Source: a virus. From it: a DNA stretch of 45,326 nucleotides. Below, one piece after another: positions 8,039 through 15,785 of the stretch (positions within the stretch are counted from its first letter, which is position 1; each line of letters opens with the position of its first letter). A program made the translations under genes and the position numbers. Below the pieces are notes generated by a model that was not told the DNA's origin, did not search any database, and saw only the letters and a program-made list of their open reading frames with translations. Location: the IMG/VR virus record IMGVR_UViG_3300017917_000647, positions 1 through 45,326 of that record; one strand, given 5' to 3'.

Positions 8039-8062
8039 ATAGGGCTTTAAAGCCCTATTTTT
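8039..8062 (+). terminator. Intrinsic terminator ending the rII-to-zinc-ribbon operon
   Basis: ATAGGGC (8039-8045) pairs with GCCCTAT (8052-8058) around TTTAAA, followed by TTTT. It separates the sigma-70-driven operon from the late-promoter-driven tail-fibre gene. Confidence 0.88.
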
Positions 8063-8085
8063 ACGAGTGCGGTTTTCTCCGTTTG

Positions 8086-8093
8086 AATAAATA
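8086..8093 (+). promoter_or_regulatory. T4-type late promoter for the tail-fibre-like gene
   Basis: AATAAATA matches the T4 late consensus TATAAATA at 7 of 8 positions and lies 47 bases before ATG 8141. The leader contains GGAG (8131 region) at normal spacing, so this late gene has a conventional leader, unlike several island genes. Confidence 0.7.
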
Positions 8094-8140
8094 CTGTGTA
8101 TTGGTCTAACCAGACTTAAAAGAACTACGGAGATAGCACA

Positions 8141-9589
8141 ATGTCGCTACGCATTAGAAGAGGAACAGAAGCCCAACGTACAGGTGTAATCCTTGAAACA
8201 GGGGAAATTGCTTGGACTACAGACTATCGTCAACTATGGGTTGGCGACGGCCTACAACCCGGTGGATATCCGGTTGTTGGCGCAAATGTAGCCGGGTATG
8301 GATTAAGTTATAATAACACATCGCATAAGCTAGAAGTAGCTGGATTAACTACAGATGACGTAGTTCAAGGTGTGAATAACAAATATTTTAGTGCAGAATT
8401 AGCACAAGATGCAGCGGCTGCATTGTTTAATAACGGTTCACATACAGGTATTACATTCCAGTATGATGACACTCAGGCAGCAATCAATGCTGTTGTTACT
8501 TTAGATACAAGTACATCCGATAATATTCGAGAGCTAGCACAAGATTCAGTTTGGACTATGTTGCGTGATGGATCTCATTCAAATATTTCGTTTACATATA
8601 ACGATAACGGTACTAGCACAGGAACTATCAATGCAACTGTAACATTAGACGGTGTTGGTATTGCGTCTGTTCAAGCTGATACTAGCCCACTACTTGGCGG
8701 TAACTTAGGATTAAATTCAAGAAATATTGTAGGTTCAGGTGACATTAATATTACAGGCGACGTAATTGTTACTGGTAAACTAGACAACGGTGTTATTAGT
8801 ATAGACAATGGTGTTATTACATCTACATCTGACACATTTACATTTGGTACAAATACTGCTCAAAGCACTATAACAGTTCTTACAAATAACAAATTTACAC
8901 CGTCGGCGGTGTTAACTGGTTTAACTGATGGCCCACAAGCAGGTACTTCTTTAGAATTTAAAGCATCTAGAGGAACAATTTCTGCACCAGCAGCTGTACA
9001 ACCTGCAGACGGAACAGGACTAATAACATCATTTGCTTACGATGCATCTGGATATCAATTAACAACACTTATAGGATCATTTATTGATCCTAACGGATCC
9101 GTTGGTGTAGGAACTACTACTGGTATGATTGCACTAGTTACATTTAGTGATACCACTCCAACTAATGCTAAAGGTGTTTATATTAATAGAAACGGTTGGG
9201 TAACTATTGGACGTACTTTAGTTGACGATGCAACAGCTGAGTTAGATGTAAACGGAACGGTTAAGTCATCGTTATTTAAAGCAGGGCAGCAAGATACTGG
9301 AGTTGACTTTAATAATGGTTATTCGTTCAGCGGTTCTGAAGGTGGTCACGATACAGGTATGTTTAGTTCTGGTGATGGTATCATCAAACTAATCAGCAAT
9401 ACTAATACTGTTATAACAGTTAATACAAACAAAACTATTTCATTACCAGTATTAACATCTGCACCGGCAGGTCCTACAAACGGTTCGTTTGCTGTTGCTG
9501 ACAGAGTAACATGGGATCCAGCAGGCAAAGGTTCTGGCGGAAGCTATCCAGTGTACTATGACGGTACTAGCTGGAACGCTTTATTCTAA
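8141..9589 (+). CDS. Tail-fibre-like structural protein with tropism-determinant-type N-terminus, 482 aa
   Basis: Residues 1-40 (MSLRIRRGTEAQRTGVILET, then GEIAWTTDYRQLWVGDG) match the short N-terminal module seen in phage tail fibres and in major tropism determinants. Residues about 70-165 hold two repeats of the type NNKYFSAELAQDAAAALFNNGSH / IRELAQDSVWTMLRDGSHSN, each followed by beta-strand sequence. The rest is Gly/Ser/Thr/Asn-rich beta-structure, ending PVYYDGTSWNALF, as in trimeric fibres. It probably forms part of the host-recognition apparatus. The 3' end overlaps the convergent gene by 9 bases. No chaperone is visible beside it. Confidence 0.78.
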   Translation: MSLRIRRGTEAQRTGVILETGEIAWTTDYRQLWVGDGLQPGGYPVVGANVAGYGLSYNNTSHKLEVAGLTTDDVVQGVNNKYFSAELAQDAAAALFNNGSHTGITFQYDDTQAAINAVVTLDTSTSDNIRELAQDSVWTMLRDGSHSNISFTYNDNGTSTGTINATVTLDGVGIASVQADTSPLLGGNLGLNSRNIVGSGDINITGDVIVTGKLDNGVISIDNGVITSTSDTFTFGTNTAQSTITVLTNNKFTPSAVLTGLTDGPQAGTSLEFKASRGTISAPAAVQPADGTGLITSFAYDASGYQLTTLIGSFIDPNGSVGVGTTTGMIALVTFSDTTPTNAKGVYINRNGWVTIGRTLVDDATAELDVNGTVKSSLFKAGQQDTGVDFNNGYSFSGSEGGHDTGMFSSGDGIIKLISNTNTVITVNTNKTISLPVLTSAPAGPTNGSFAVADRVTWDPAGKGSGGSYPVYYDGTSWNALF

Positions 9590-10270
9590 AATAGATAGTA
9601 CTCGATTAATAAACTCTGCGGGATAGTTAGTTCTAAAACTATTCCAGCAGAGTTTTTCCATGAGTGGCAACGGATGTTTATCGTCCCAACTAATCCCTAA
9701 ATCTACAATATATTTTTTCATTTCTTCTTGTCTAGTGCTGTAAATATGACTAGCATGATCAGCAATACTAATAGGGCCTTCGTTATTGCTGTATGTAAAA
9801 AAATAGTTGATACTTTTTAGTTTTCCGTCTACAATAAAGTAACTGCTAGGATGCATACTATATTTGTACCAGCCCCTTTCACGATGAGCTTTAATTATAG
9901 ACAACATTTGTTCTTGCCAATCGGGCAACACTTTATCAAAGTTTTTTTGATCGCATTTGGCTTGTTCCCAAAAATCAGGACCGTCTACTTTTAAATATAT
10001 CTTTTGTTCTGGAATGTTTACTTCTAGTATTTCTGGAACCATATCAGGATTATGGTGTGCCATATTATGTAAGAAATGCAATTCTCTTTGAAATTTTTCT
10101 TTCATTAATTTAGGATCTACTACTTGATTTTGCCCTTTATGATAGTCAGAATCATTATGGTACCACTGGACAAACACTTTTTTATCAGTGCTCATTAAAC
10201 TAGTGTAAATAAGATTGTTACGGCATTGACCGTGATCTGGGACATTGTTGTAGTAATAATTGTATTCCAT
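9581..10270 (-). CDS. Kinase-like-fold protein, 229 aa (paralogue of the protein at 15213)
   Basis: I use ATG 10270 rather than a TTG 15 bases further upstream. The product has a small N-terminal lobe with a conserved Gln-Arg-Glu helix (FQRELHFLHNMAHHNP) and a C-terminal segment HRERGWYKYSMHPSSYFIVDGKLKSINYFF. This resembles the catalytic-loop region of aminoglycoside-phosphotransferase/lipopolysaccharide-kinase-like folds, where HxDxxxxN and D(F/Y) are expected. The catalytic Asp of HxD is replaced (HRE or HPS) so activity is uncertain. The gene at 15213 has the same order of segments (LPxxW-x-EQ, then KxHKEKLYK, then FYVDNKETIHAFVFY). It is a one-gene unit convergent with the tail fibre. 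Function inferred only at fold level. Confidence 0.5.
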   Translation of the reverse strand: MEYNYYYNNVPDHGQCRNNLIYTSLMSTDKKVFVQWYHNDSDYHKGQNQVVDPKLMKEKFQRELHFLHNMAHHNPDMVPEILEVNIPEQKIYLKVDGPDFWEQAKCDQKNFDKVLPDWQEQMLSIIKAHRERGWYKYSMHPSSYFIVDGKLKSINYFFTYSNNEGPISIADHASHIYSTRQEEMKKYIVDLGISWDDKHPLPLMEKLCWNSFRTNYPAEFINRVLSILE

Positions 10271-10293
10271 AATATTAGTTATCAAAGGAAAAA

Positions 10294-11094
10294 ATGATTA
10301 AAGGTATAAACGGCATTCCGTATTATAACATGGAAGAGTATTTGGACATGGAAATGTTTGACAAACTCCAGCCGGAAATTATAACCGGTTTTGCAGAAGC
10401 AAGAATGTATGCAAAAGAGGGAACGTGGATGAAGCCAGGATTTACCTTTGAACAAATGAGCTATATTCCTAATTGGAAACCAATGTACAAGGCTCTAGAA
10501 GAATTTATGGCCTTAGATAATAATGATCCTATTAAGTTAGCTGGTAGTCAATTTTGTAAAGACTTTAGTGATTATAAAATGAGAAACAAGCTAACACGAT
10601 TTCTTAAAATGTCAATGGGTGCGTATGACCCTTACATTTATTATTTTCTTTGGGAAGAAGGTTCATGGGATGATCGAACAGCACCCCGTAAACTTACAGA
10701 AGAAGCTGCTTACTTTCCTAATGTCGTTAAATGGGTTGAATCGATGGTGGGAACTATTTTTGAAGACATAGGTCGTGTTATATTTTTTCATTGCGATGCA
10801 GACGGAATTCCGTTTGAACATAGAGACTTAGATGCTAAAAATGGTATCAATGTTGTTATGCCACACCGTAACGAGTTTATACATATTCGTCCTAACACAA
10901 AGAAAGCATTTTACTTGTGGGACCCAGAAAAGAAAAATAAGATTTATTTAAACACAAGAGCCGCATGGTGGAATGACACAGACTGGCACGGTGGCGAACG
11001 TATTATGGAACAAAGTTATAGCTTACGCATCGACGGGAAGTTCACAGAAGAGTTCCGCAAAAAATTAGGAATAGATCACATTGAAACCTATTGA
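10294..11094 (+). CDS. 2-oxoglutarate/Fe(II) oxygenase-like protein, 266 aa
   Basis: The C-terminal half contains the facial-triad pattern of the aspartyl/asparaginyl beta-hydroxylase group: H176-R-D178 (FEHRDLD), H232 (DTDWHGGE) and R245 (SYSLRIDG) for 2-oxoglutarate. An N-terminal helical extension of about 150 residues lacks motifs I know. The expected chemistry is hydroxylation using oxygen, Fe(II) and 2-oxoglutarate. It is the first gene of a three-oxygenase + strand unit, with AAAGGA 7 bases before ATG 10294, divergent from the kinase-like gene over 23 bp. Confidence 0.75.
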   Translation: MIKGINGIPYYNMEEYLDMEMFDKLQPEIITGFAEARMYAKEGTWMKPGFTFEQMSYIPNWKPMYKALEEFMALDNNDPIKLAGSQFCKDFSDYKMRNKLTRFLKMSMGAYDPYIYYFLWEEGSWDDRTAPRKLTEEAAYFPNVVKWVESMVGTIFEDIGRVIFFHCDADGIPFEHRDLDAKNGINVVMPHRNEFIHIRPNTKKAFYLWDPEKKNKIYLNTRAAWWNDTDWHGGERIMEQSYSLRIDGKFTEEFRKKLGIDHIETY

Positions 11095-11707
11095 AGAATT
11101 ACGACACAAGTTACAAGTATATGCAGATCTTGACGAAGCTCGAGAGTACTATAATATAATCAAAACTCAGTTTGCAGATCAACGCTGGAGTGTTTATAAA
11201 CACTCAGAACGCCTTACTAAAGAAGCGTGGTACGGGTTTGAAGATTTAGACTATGCTGTTGCTCCTGGAGGCTGGGCTTTACAAACACATTTAGAAACTG
11301 ACGATGTGTGTGCTCCGTGGATCGTTGATACTTACAATCCTGTTCAAAGAGATCATAATCCAATGATATTTGGATTCGCAGAAAAGCTATTACAAAAGAT
11401 TCCTATGGCTAAATGGTTAAGTATTAGTGAGACGCCAGGCGGTGGCGGAATTGTATCACATCAAGATAGTCACTGGCATATACATTTACCTTTGTACAGT
11501 CCAGAGCAAAGTTTCCTTACATGGGATGACGAAAATAAACAACCAGTATATTGGGAACATTTTCCAGCAGACGGAAGTATCTATGCTTGGAATACTACCG
11601 AGCAACATACGGTTTTTAACAAAAGCAATGAGCTTAGGGTACACCTATTCTTTAAAGTGGAAATAGAAGATGTTCCAGAATTATTAAAAATTACAGGTAA
11701 GATATGA
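11081..11707 (+). CDS. 2-oxoglutarate/Fe(II) oxygenase, Asp/Asn hydroxylase-like, 208 aa
   Basis: The start is TTG 11081, overlapping the upstream stop by 14 bases with TTAGGA about 9 bases before it; no in-frame ATG fits before the conserved part. The triad is H127-Q-D129 (SHQDSHWH), H176 (TEQHTVFN) and R186 (ELRVHLFF). The double-stranded beta-helix strands are clear (HIHLPLYS, SIYAWNTTEQHTVFN). This is the best match in the window to the aspartyl/asparaginyl beta-hydroxylase family. The substrate could be a protein side chain or a small molecule. It is coupled to oxygenases on both sides. Confidence 0.8.
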   Translation: MKPIEELRHKLQVYADLDEAREYYNIIKTQFADQRWSVYKHSERLTKEAWYGFEDLDYAVAPGGWALQTHLETDDVCAPWIVDTYNPVQRDHNPMIFGFAEKLLQKIPMAKWLSISETPGGGGIVSHQDSHWHIHLPLYSPEQSFLTWDDENKQPVYWEHFPADGSIYAWNTTEQHTVFNKSNELRVHLFFKVEIEDVPELLKITGKI

Positions 11708-12483
11708 GTGATGCACCACCAGTAATGTATAAAGACAACCCAGGTTTTGATTACTGCTTAGAAGTATTCACAGCATGGAAGGAGCATCAATTAGTTGATT
11801 TTGATCCAACACGGATTGATATGATGCGTAATAGTAGGCATTCTAGCAAAGTAGAAGACTTCCTTACTCAAGAAGAGTTTGCAGAGCTTACTAACTTAAT
11901 TGTAGACAATCCTACTTGGCATTTATTTTGGGAAGGCGGTAGTGCATTAGCAAATATCAATCCAGAATATCCTAACTACGACAGGATTATGGCACTGACT
12001 GTAGATAAGATTAAAGCAGTTCGCGGCGATTTTAAAATAGATAATATGTTTGTTCGCCGTGCAGTAAATAGTTTGCCTTTACATACAGACCATGTATATA
12101 ACTGGCCAGATCGTTTACCGTCGTTTACTTATGTGTTTCCATTAGCTGCAGAACGCAATGGACAATTTACTACCAATTGGAGCGGTATTAGTACTGTAAT
12201 GTTTGAGCAGTATCAGTATCGTCGCGCTTACGGTGCAGAGATATTTGATGTAGAATTAAAAACAAATAAACCTTTTCCTGCTCAAGATTACGAACATGTT
12301 AGTCAACATACACCTGAACAGCTAGAGGGTCTTAGTTTAGAAACTGTGTTTCCTTGGAAACAAGGAAGTATGATTACTATGGATGCTTATAGATTGCATT
12401 GTAGTAATGATTGGCGCAAGCACGGCTTTGATGCTAAGTGGGGACTGATTATACAGTCGGCAATCGATATCCCCAGTAATTAA
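11704..12483 (+). CDS. 2-oxoglutarate/Fe(II) oxygenase-like protein, 259 aa
   Basis: ATG 11704 overlaps the previous stop (ATGA). The triad reads H127-T-D129 (LPLHTDHVYN), H232 (AYRLHCSNDW) with K245 (DAKWGLII) as the likely 2-oxoglutarate contact. Between them lies a beta-rich insert (ERNGQFTTNWSGISTVMF). It is the third oxygenase of the unit. Its 3' end overlaps the convergent oxygenase gene by 35 bases. Confidence 0.72.
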   Translation: MSDAPPVMYKDNPGFDYCLEVFTAWKEHQLVDFDPTRIDMMRNSRHSSKVEDFLTQEEFAELTNLIVDNPTWHLFWEGGSALANINPEYPNYDRIMALTVDKIKAVRGDFKIDNMFVRRAVNSLPLHTDHVYNWPDRLPSFTYVFPLAAERNGQFTTNWSGISTVMFEQYQYRRAYGAEIFDVELKTNKPFPAQDYEHVSQHTPEQLEGLSLETVFPWKQGSMITMDAYRLHCSNDWRKHGFDAKWGLIIQSAIDIPSN

Positions 12484-13000
12484 ACATATACTTGTCTGTT
12501 AATCCGCCATTCATTCCGCAATGCCATGCATTGTAATCTGGCCACTGATATATGTCCCCTTTGTTTGGTCGATATACAGCACTTTCTCCAACAATACTAA
12601 TATGCCCGTGTTGTGGTTCTTGTATGTAACAAGTATAACGCACTAGCTCGCCTTTTTTCTTAAACTCTTCTATATTCTGATGGGCATCGTAATGCCACGG
12701 CGCCATTTTGCCAGGGCGTATTTTACTAATCCAAACCATTAATGGTTCTACATTGACAATGCTTTTAAATTGATCAACAACCTCTTCTCCAAAATCTTCT
12801 TTAAAGTAGTTGATCCATTCTACACTATGATCTTTATATAAGTAACCTGCTTGTTGCCAAAGTTTATCTAGTTGTCTAAAGTCTTCAGTGTCAGGAAAGC
12901 AACGATGATTGTACCACATGGTACTACCATTTGATGTTTTGCATCGTTCAATAACTGTATCCCAGTCAATAATTAAACTAGTATTACCTATTAATTTCAT
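12449..13000 (-). CDS. 2-oxoglutarate/Fe(II) oxygenase-like protein, 183 aa
   Basis: I chose ATG 13000, which overlaps the last codons of the upstream gene by 17 bases; a longer start at 13033 would overlap by 50. The triad is H103-Y-D105 (APWHYDAHQ), H160 (YNAWHCGMN) and a basic residue near 170 (LTDKYMFNYWGYR). The core strands VRYTCYIQEPQHGH and KGDIYQWPDYNAWH fit a double-stranded beta-helix. It is the last gene of a four-gene - strand unit that starts with another oxygenase. Confidence 0.72.
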   Translation of the reverse strand: MKLIGNTSLIIDWDTVIERCKTSNGSTMWYNHRCFPDTEDFRQLDKLWQQAGYLYKDHSVEWINYFKEDFGEEVVDQFKSIVNVEPLMVWISKIRPGKMAPWHYDAHQNIEEFKKKGELVRYTCYIQEPQHGHISIVGESAVYRPNKGDIYQWPDYNAWHCGMNGGLTDKYMFNYWGYRLPTV

Positions 13001-13487
13001 AATCAAACCTTTTTGTGTTACGCATAATACCATTAAAGACTAGTACAGGTAATTTTTTTTCAAGCGCAATACTTAAAATATTCCAGCCGTGGGCTTTATG
13101 TTCGTAATCTCGTTTTTTTGATCCTGGTTGAATCCACCAAGGAGTATAGTCATCGTGAAAGTTTTCATCACTCCGCAAAGGTGATACCTGTGTATGTGGA
13201 CTGTGAAATCGTTGTTGTCCTATACTAGGGCATCCTAATTCTTTATATGTAGGTAAGTGTATTACATAGCATTGACAATGTAATTCGTAATAACCACTTA
13301 TTGGTTCTCTATCTAAGATATGCCCAATAATAAAAAAATTTTTATCTTTTAACTCTTTTAAAAATAATTCTTTGTCTATAAATGAATGTCCTACACGAGT
13401 TACTATAGCATAGTCATACTCGTTTGCTATTGATTGAAGATATGTATCCTCATTTAAATCGTCTACAATTATTTCAGTTATCTTCAT
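12984..13487 (-). CDS. Hypothetical island protein, 167 aa
   Basis: I do not recognise the family. It has an alternating beta/alpha layout: NEYDYAIVTRVGHSFIDKELFLKEL, then NFFIIGHILDRE, then YYELHCQCYVIHLPTYKELG, then a loop with HDDYTPWWIQPGS and a final LPVLVFNG strand. The FIIGHILDRE and CQCYVIHL strands with DDYTPWWI give it the look of a catalytic domain related to glycosyl- or nucleotidyl-transfer folds, but this is a guess. It overlaps its neighbours on both sides (14 bases upstream, 17 downstream), so it is made with the larger unknown protein at 13474. Confidence 0.6.
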   Translation of the reverse strand: MKITEIIVDDLNEDTYLQSIANEYDYAIVTRVGHSFIDKELFLKELKDKNFFIIGHILDREPISGYYELHCQCYVIHLPTYKELGCPSIGQQRFHSPHTQVSPLRSDENFHDDYTPWWIQPGSKKRDYEHKAHGWNILSIALEKKLPVLVFNGIMRNTKRFDYEINR

Positions 13488-14550
13488 ACCAAGTAGGCAA
13501 TCTTAATTCTTCTTGAGTAAATGTGCTTATATGCCCTGCTAGTTGCGGACTATCACAATATACATCGCCAGCACGGGTTATAAACCCTACATGACAATCG
13601 TAGTCTTTTAAACTATTCAGCATACGGCTTTCAGCATTAATTCTAGTTTGTAAACTATAAAATGCACTAGTTAGATAATAACTAAAGATGTTGCTAAAAT
13701 TAATAAAGGTGTTAGGCTTCTTTTCAACAAGATAAGAAATATCTATATTCTCAAGCAAATTAATATGTACAAAATCAAACTTAACTGTATTAACAATATG
13801 TAACCAATTCTCTGGTTCGTCTTCATTGTACATACTAGCAAAACCGTAGTCCCAATCTCTGTTTATAAATTTAAATTTACTGCGGCCTAATTTCATAATG
13901 AAGTCTTTATAAGACCCGCCGTTGTATCGTAATACAATCTCTTTCATACATTCTAAAGCTAGGTAACTATAATCATAAAATCTAACAGTAGTATTTTCAT
14001 CGTAACCATATTTGTTAAGATAGTTAACCCAATTTAGGCCAGCCGCTGGGGTTACTAGTTGTTGTATTTTAGATATATTTAAATTATGTGTTGGTTCGTT
14101 GTTTACTGGATAAAAAAATGCACCGTGCCCTAGACTGAATTTTTTATTTTGCCATTCAAGACTTTTTTCAAAAGCGTCTTCACTAAATCCATCTACGTAA
14201 AAAATATTCTTAGCAAGATCTATTTTGTCTGCTGTGTGTAATGTAATATCTTTGACTTGGTCTTTTAAATTAATGATCTTAAACTCATCATCTAATTCTA
14301 TGTTAACAACACTAGAATCTAATATATCAATACCTGTTGGTACAATAATTGCTGCTTTAAAGAACGCTTTAGCAAACATTATCATTTCATTTAAGTCTTT
14401 ACTTACAACTACAAAAAAACGTTCGCGTAGTTTAAACAGCGTTTGATCGCTTACATTTTTAAGCAACTGTTGAGAAATAGGAATGCATTGATCTATTTGA
14501 TCAAGGATACATACAACTACATCTCTATCCTCTATGCCGTATCTTATCAA
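13474..14550 (-). CDS. Hypothetical island protein, 358 aa
   Basis: No family recognised. Residues 1-110 (MIRYGIEDRDVVVCILDQID, FFVVVSKDLNEMIMFAKAFFKA) look like a small alpha/beta domain. The second half has TVRFYDYSYLALECMKEIVLRYNGGSYKDFI and, later, NTFINFSNIFSYYLTSAFYS, a layout reminiscent of Rossmann-like methyltransferase-type folds, although the glycine-rich SAM motif is not evident. The C-terminus CHVGFITRAGDVYCDSPQLAG may be a closing beta-hairpin. Its stop overlaps the following gene's start by 14 bases and its start overlaps the upstream oxygenase by 4 bases. Confidence 0.6.
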   Translation of the reverse strand: MIRYGIEDRDVVVCILDQIDQCIPISQQLLKNVSDQTLFKLRERFFVVVSKDLNEMIMFAKAFFKAAIIVPTGIDILDSSVVNIELDDEFKIINLKDQVKDITLHTADKIDLAKNIFYVDGFSEDAFEKSLEWQNKKFSLGHGAFFYPVNNEPTHNLNISKIQQLVTPAAGLNWVNYLNKYGYDENTTVRFYDYSYLALECMKEIVLRYNGGSYKDFIMKLGRSKFKFINRDWDYGFASMYNEDEPENWLHIVNTVKFDFVHINLLENIDISYLVEKKPNTFINFSNIFSYYLTSAFYSLQTRINAESRMLNSLKDYDCHVGFITRAGDVYCDSPQLAGHISTFTQEELRLPTWYEDN

Positions 14551-15185
14551 CTTCTGCTCCTACTAAGCAAGTTACAAAATTCTTCTTTACGATTGCCAAC
14601 TTTAAAATGTGCAATCATGTGTATTCTATCTTGATTACTATTATTAATAACTTCGTGATCCTTGCTTACATTTAGCAAAATGCTCATTCCTGTTTTCCAA
14701 GGAACTGTTTTGCCATCAACAGTCATTATACATTCTTTAGGATGCACGATGGCAAGGTTTAGAGCAAAGTCGTGCTCAAAAGGATCAAATCCTTTTAAAT
14801 CTTCTGGTTCGCAATCTCTATGTAAATTAATTCGACCACCTGCAGATAGTTTCATAAATCGTATTCGCTTATACGATTCTGCAGGAAATGATTTCCAAAA
14901 TTTTGTAATTGTTGGTGCAAGTTCTGTAAGCTCAGTCCAATCATAACCGTCATCGGTATCTTGATAAAATTCGTATCCGTTTGTTTTATCAACACCAAGG
15001 CCATGCAGGCAACAACTAGTCCACCCATCATGTTCTTCAGCACCTCTATGTTCTACATAGTAAGGTTCAATTCTTTGAGCTTCTTCAGCCCAAGCGCTAG
15101 TGTCAAAGGGTACTTTGATTTCTAACCAATTGATTCGTTCTGGTTTCGCAAACAACCAACGCACTAGTGCTTCATTATTATTCAT
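14547..15185 (-). CDS. 2-oxoglutarate/Fe(II) oxygenase, Asp/Asn hydroxylase-like, 212 aa
   Basis: The triad H122-R-D124 (INLHRDCEPED), H177 (SKDHEVINNS) and R187 (QDRIHMIAHF) is complete, with a conserved FALNLAIVHP strand between. Length and motif order fit the aspartyl/asparaginyl hydroxylase-like group. It leads a four-gene - strand unit. A perfect TATAAATA lies at 15190-15197 on the same strand, only 4 bases before the ATG, and there is no room for a ribosome-binding site, so a leaderless late mRNA is predicted. Confidence 0.78.
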   Translation of the reverse strand: MNNNEALVRWLFAKPERINWLEIKVPFDTSAWAEEAQRIEPYYVEHRGAEEHDGWTSCCLHGLGVDKTNGYEFYQDTDDGYDWTELTELAPTITKFWKSFPAESYKRIRFMKLSAGGRINLHRDCEPEDLKGFDPFEHDFALNLAIVHPKECIMTVDGKTVPWKTGMSILLNVSKDHEVINNSNQDRIHMIAHFKVGNRKEEFCNLLSRSRS

Positions 15186-15189
15186 GAGA

Positions 15190-15197
15190 TATTTATA
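15190..15197 (-). promoter_or_regulatory. Exact T4-type late promoter, 4 nt before ATG 15185
   Basis: The - strand reads TATAAATA, identical to the T4 late consensus, then TCTC, then ATG. T4 late transcription normally starts about 5-7 nt after this octamer, which places the mRNA 5' end at or inside the start codon. A second late-like box for the divergent gene begins 3 bp away. Confidence 0.8.
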
Positions 15198-15200
15198 GCG

Positions 15201-15208
15201 AGTAAATA
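15201..15208 (+). promoter_or_regulatory. Late-promoter-like box, 4 nt before ATG 15213
   Basis: AGTAAATA (TAAATA core exact) followed by CTTG and ATG. It has the same core-to-ATG spacing as the divergent box at 15190. The identical octamer recurs before ATG 34740. Confidence 0.62.
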
Positions 15209-15212
15209 CTTG

Positions 15213-15785
15213 ATGAAAATTATTGACCAGGGTATATTTACGTTAGAAATTAACGATAGCATTGCTACAATGAACTTTGATACAAAGAAATCAAAGTACC
15301 CGGAATCTCTTGTAGAGTCTAGTTTTAACAGAGAACGTAAAAACCTTCTTCAAATAATTGGTTATTCGTGGGCCCCAGAGTTGGTTGAAATCAACCCTTA
15401 CAAAAAACATATATCGTTTAAATGGTATAACAATACTTGTGAAGAAAAATTACCCACTAATTGGAAAGAACAGTTAGAACAAATTACTAAGGACCTACAT
15501 AAAGAAAAGTTATATAAACCTAACTTTTATCCAAAATGTTTTTATGTAGATAATAAAGAAACTATCCACGCATTTGTATTTTACAGTACAAGTGATTATA
15601 AAGAGCAACCAATTAGCATGGACTTTTATAAACCTATACTAAATGATGATAGGCTTGAATTAGTTAATCAACTAGCCACTGATGGTAAATTAGATATGGG
15701 AATACTAATCAAACATGCTTTTAATGATTATATAGCATGGCCCGATTCAGCACTTAGAGATATTTACAAGAACGTATATGAGTAA
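15213..15785 (+). CDS. Kinase-like-fold protein, 190 aa (paralogue of the protein at 9581)
   Basis: ATG 15213 is preferred to the TTG just before it because it places the late box at the standard 4-nt spacing. The product shows an N-lobe beta-sheet (FTLEINDSIATMNFD), an ExxxL helix (FNRERKNLLQIIGYS) and a C-lobe region LPTNWKEQLEQITKDLHKEKLY followed by KCFYVDNKETIHAFVFYST. The order of these blocks matches the protein at 9581-10270. The HxD catalytic motif of true kinases is not present, so it may be a pseudokinase or a binding protein. It is coupled to a twitch-type radical SAM gene by an 8-base overlap. Confidence 0.5.
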   Translation: MKIIDQGIFTLEINDSIATMNFDTKKSKYPESLVESSFNRERKNLLQIIGYSWAPELVEINPYKKHISFKWYNNTCEEKLPTNWKEQLEQITKDLHKEKLYKPNFYPKCFYVDNKETIHAFVFYSTSDYKEQPISMDFYKPILNDDRLELVNQLATDGKLDMGILIKHAFNDYIAWPDSALRDIYKNVYE

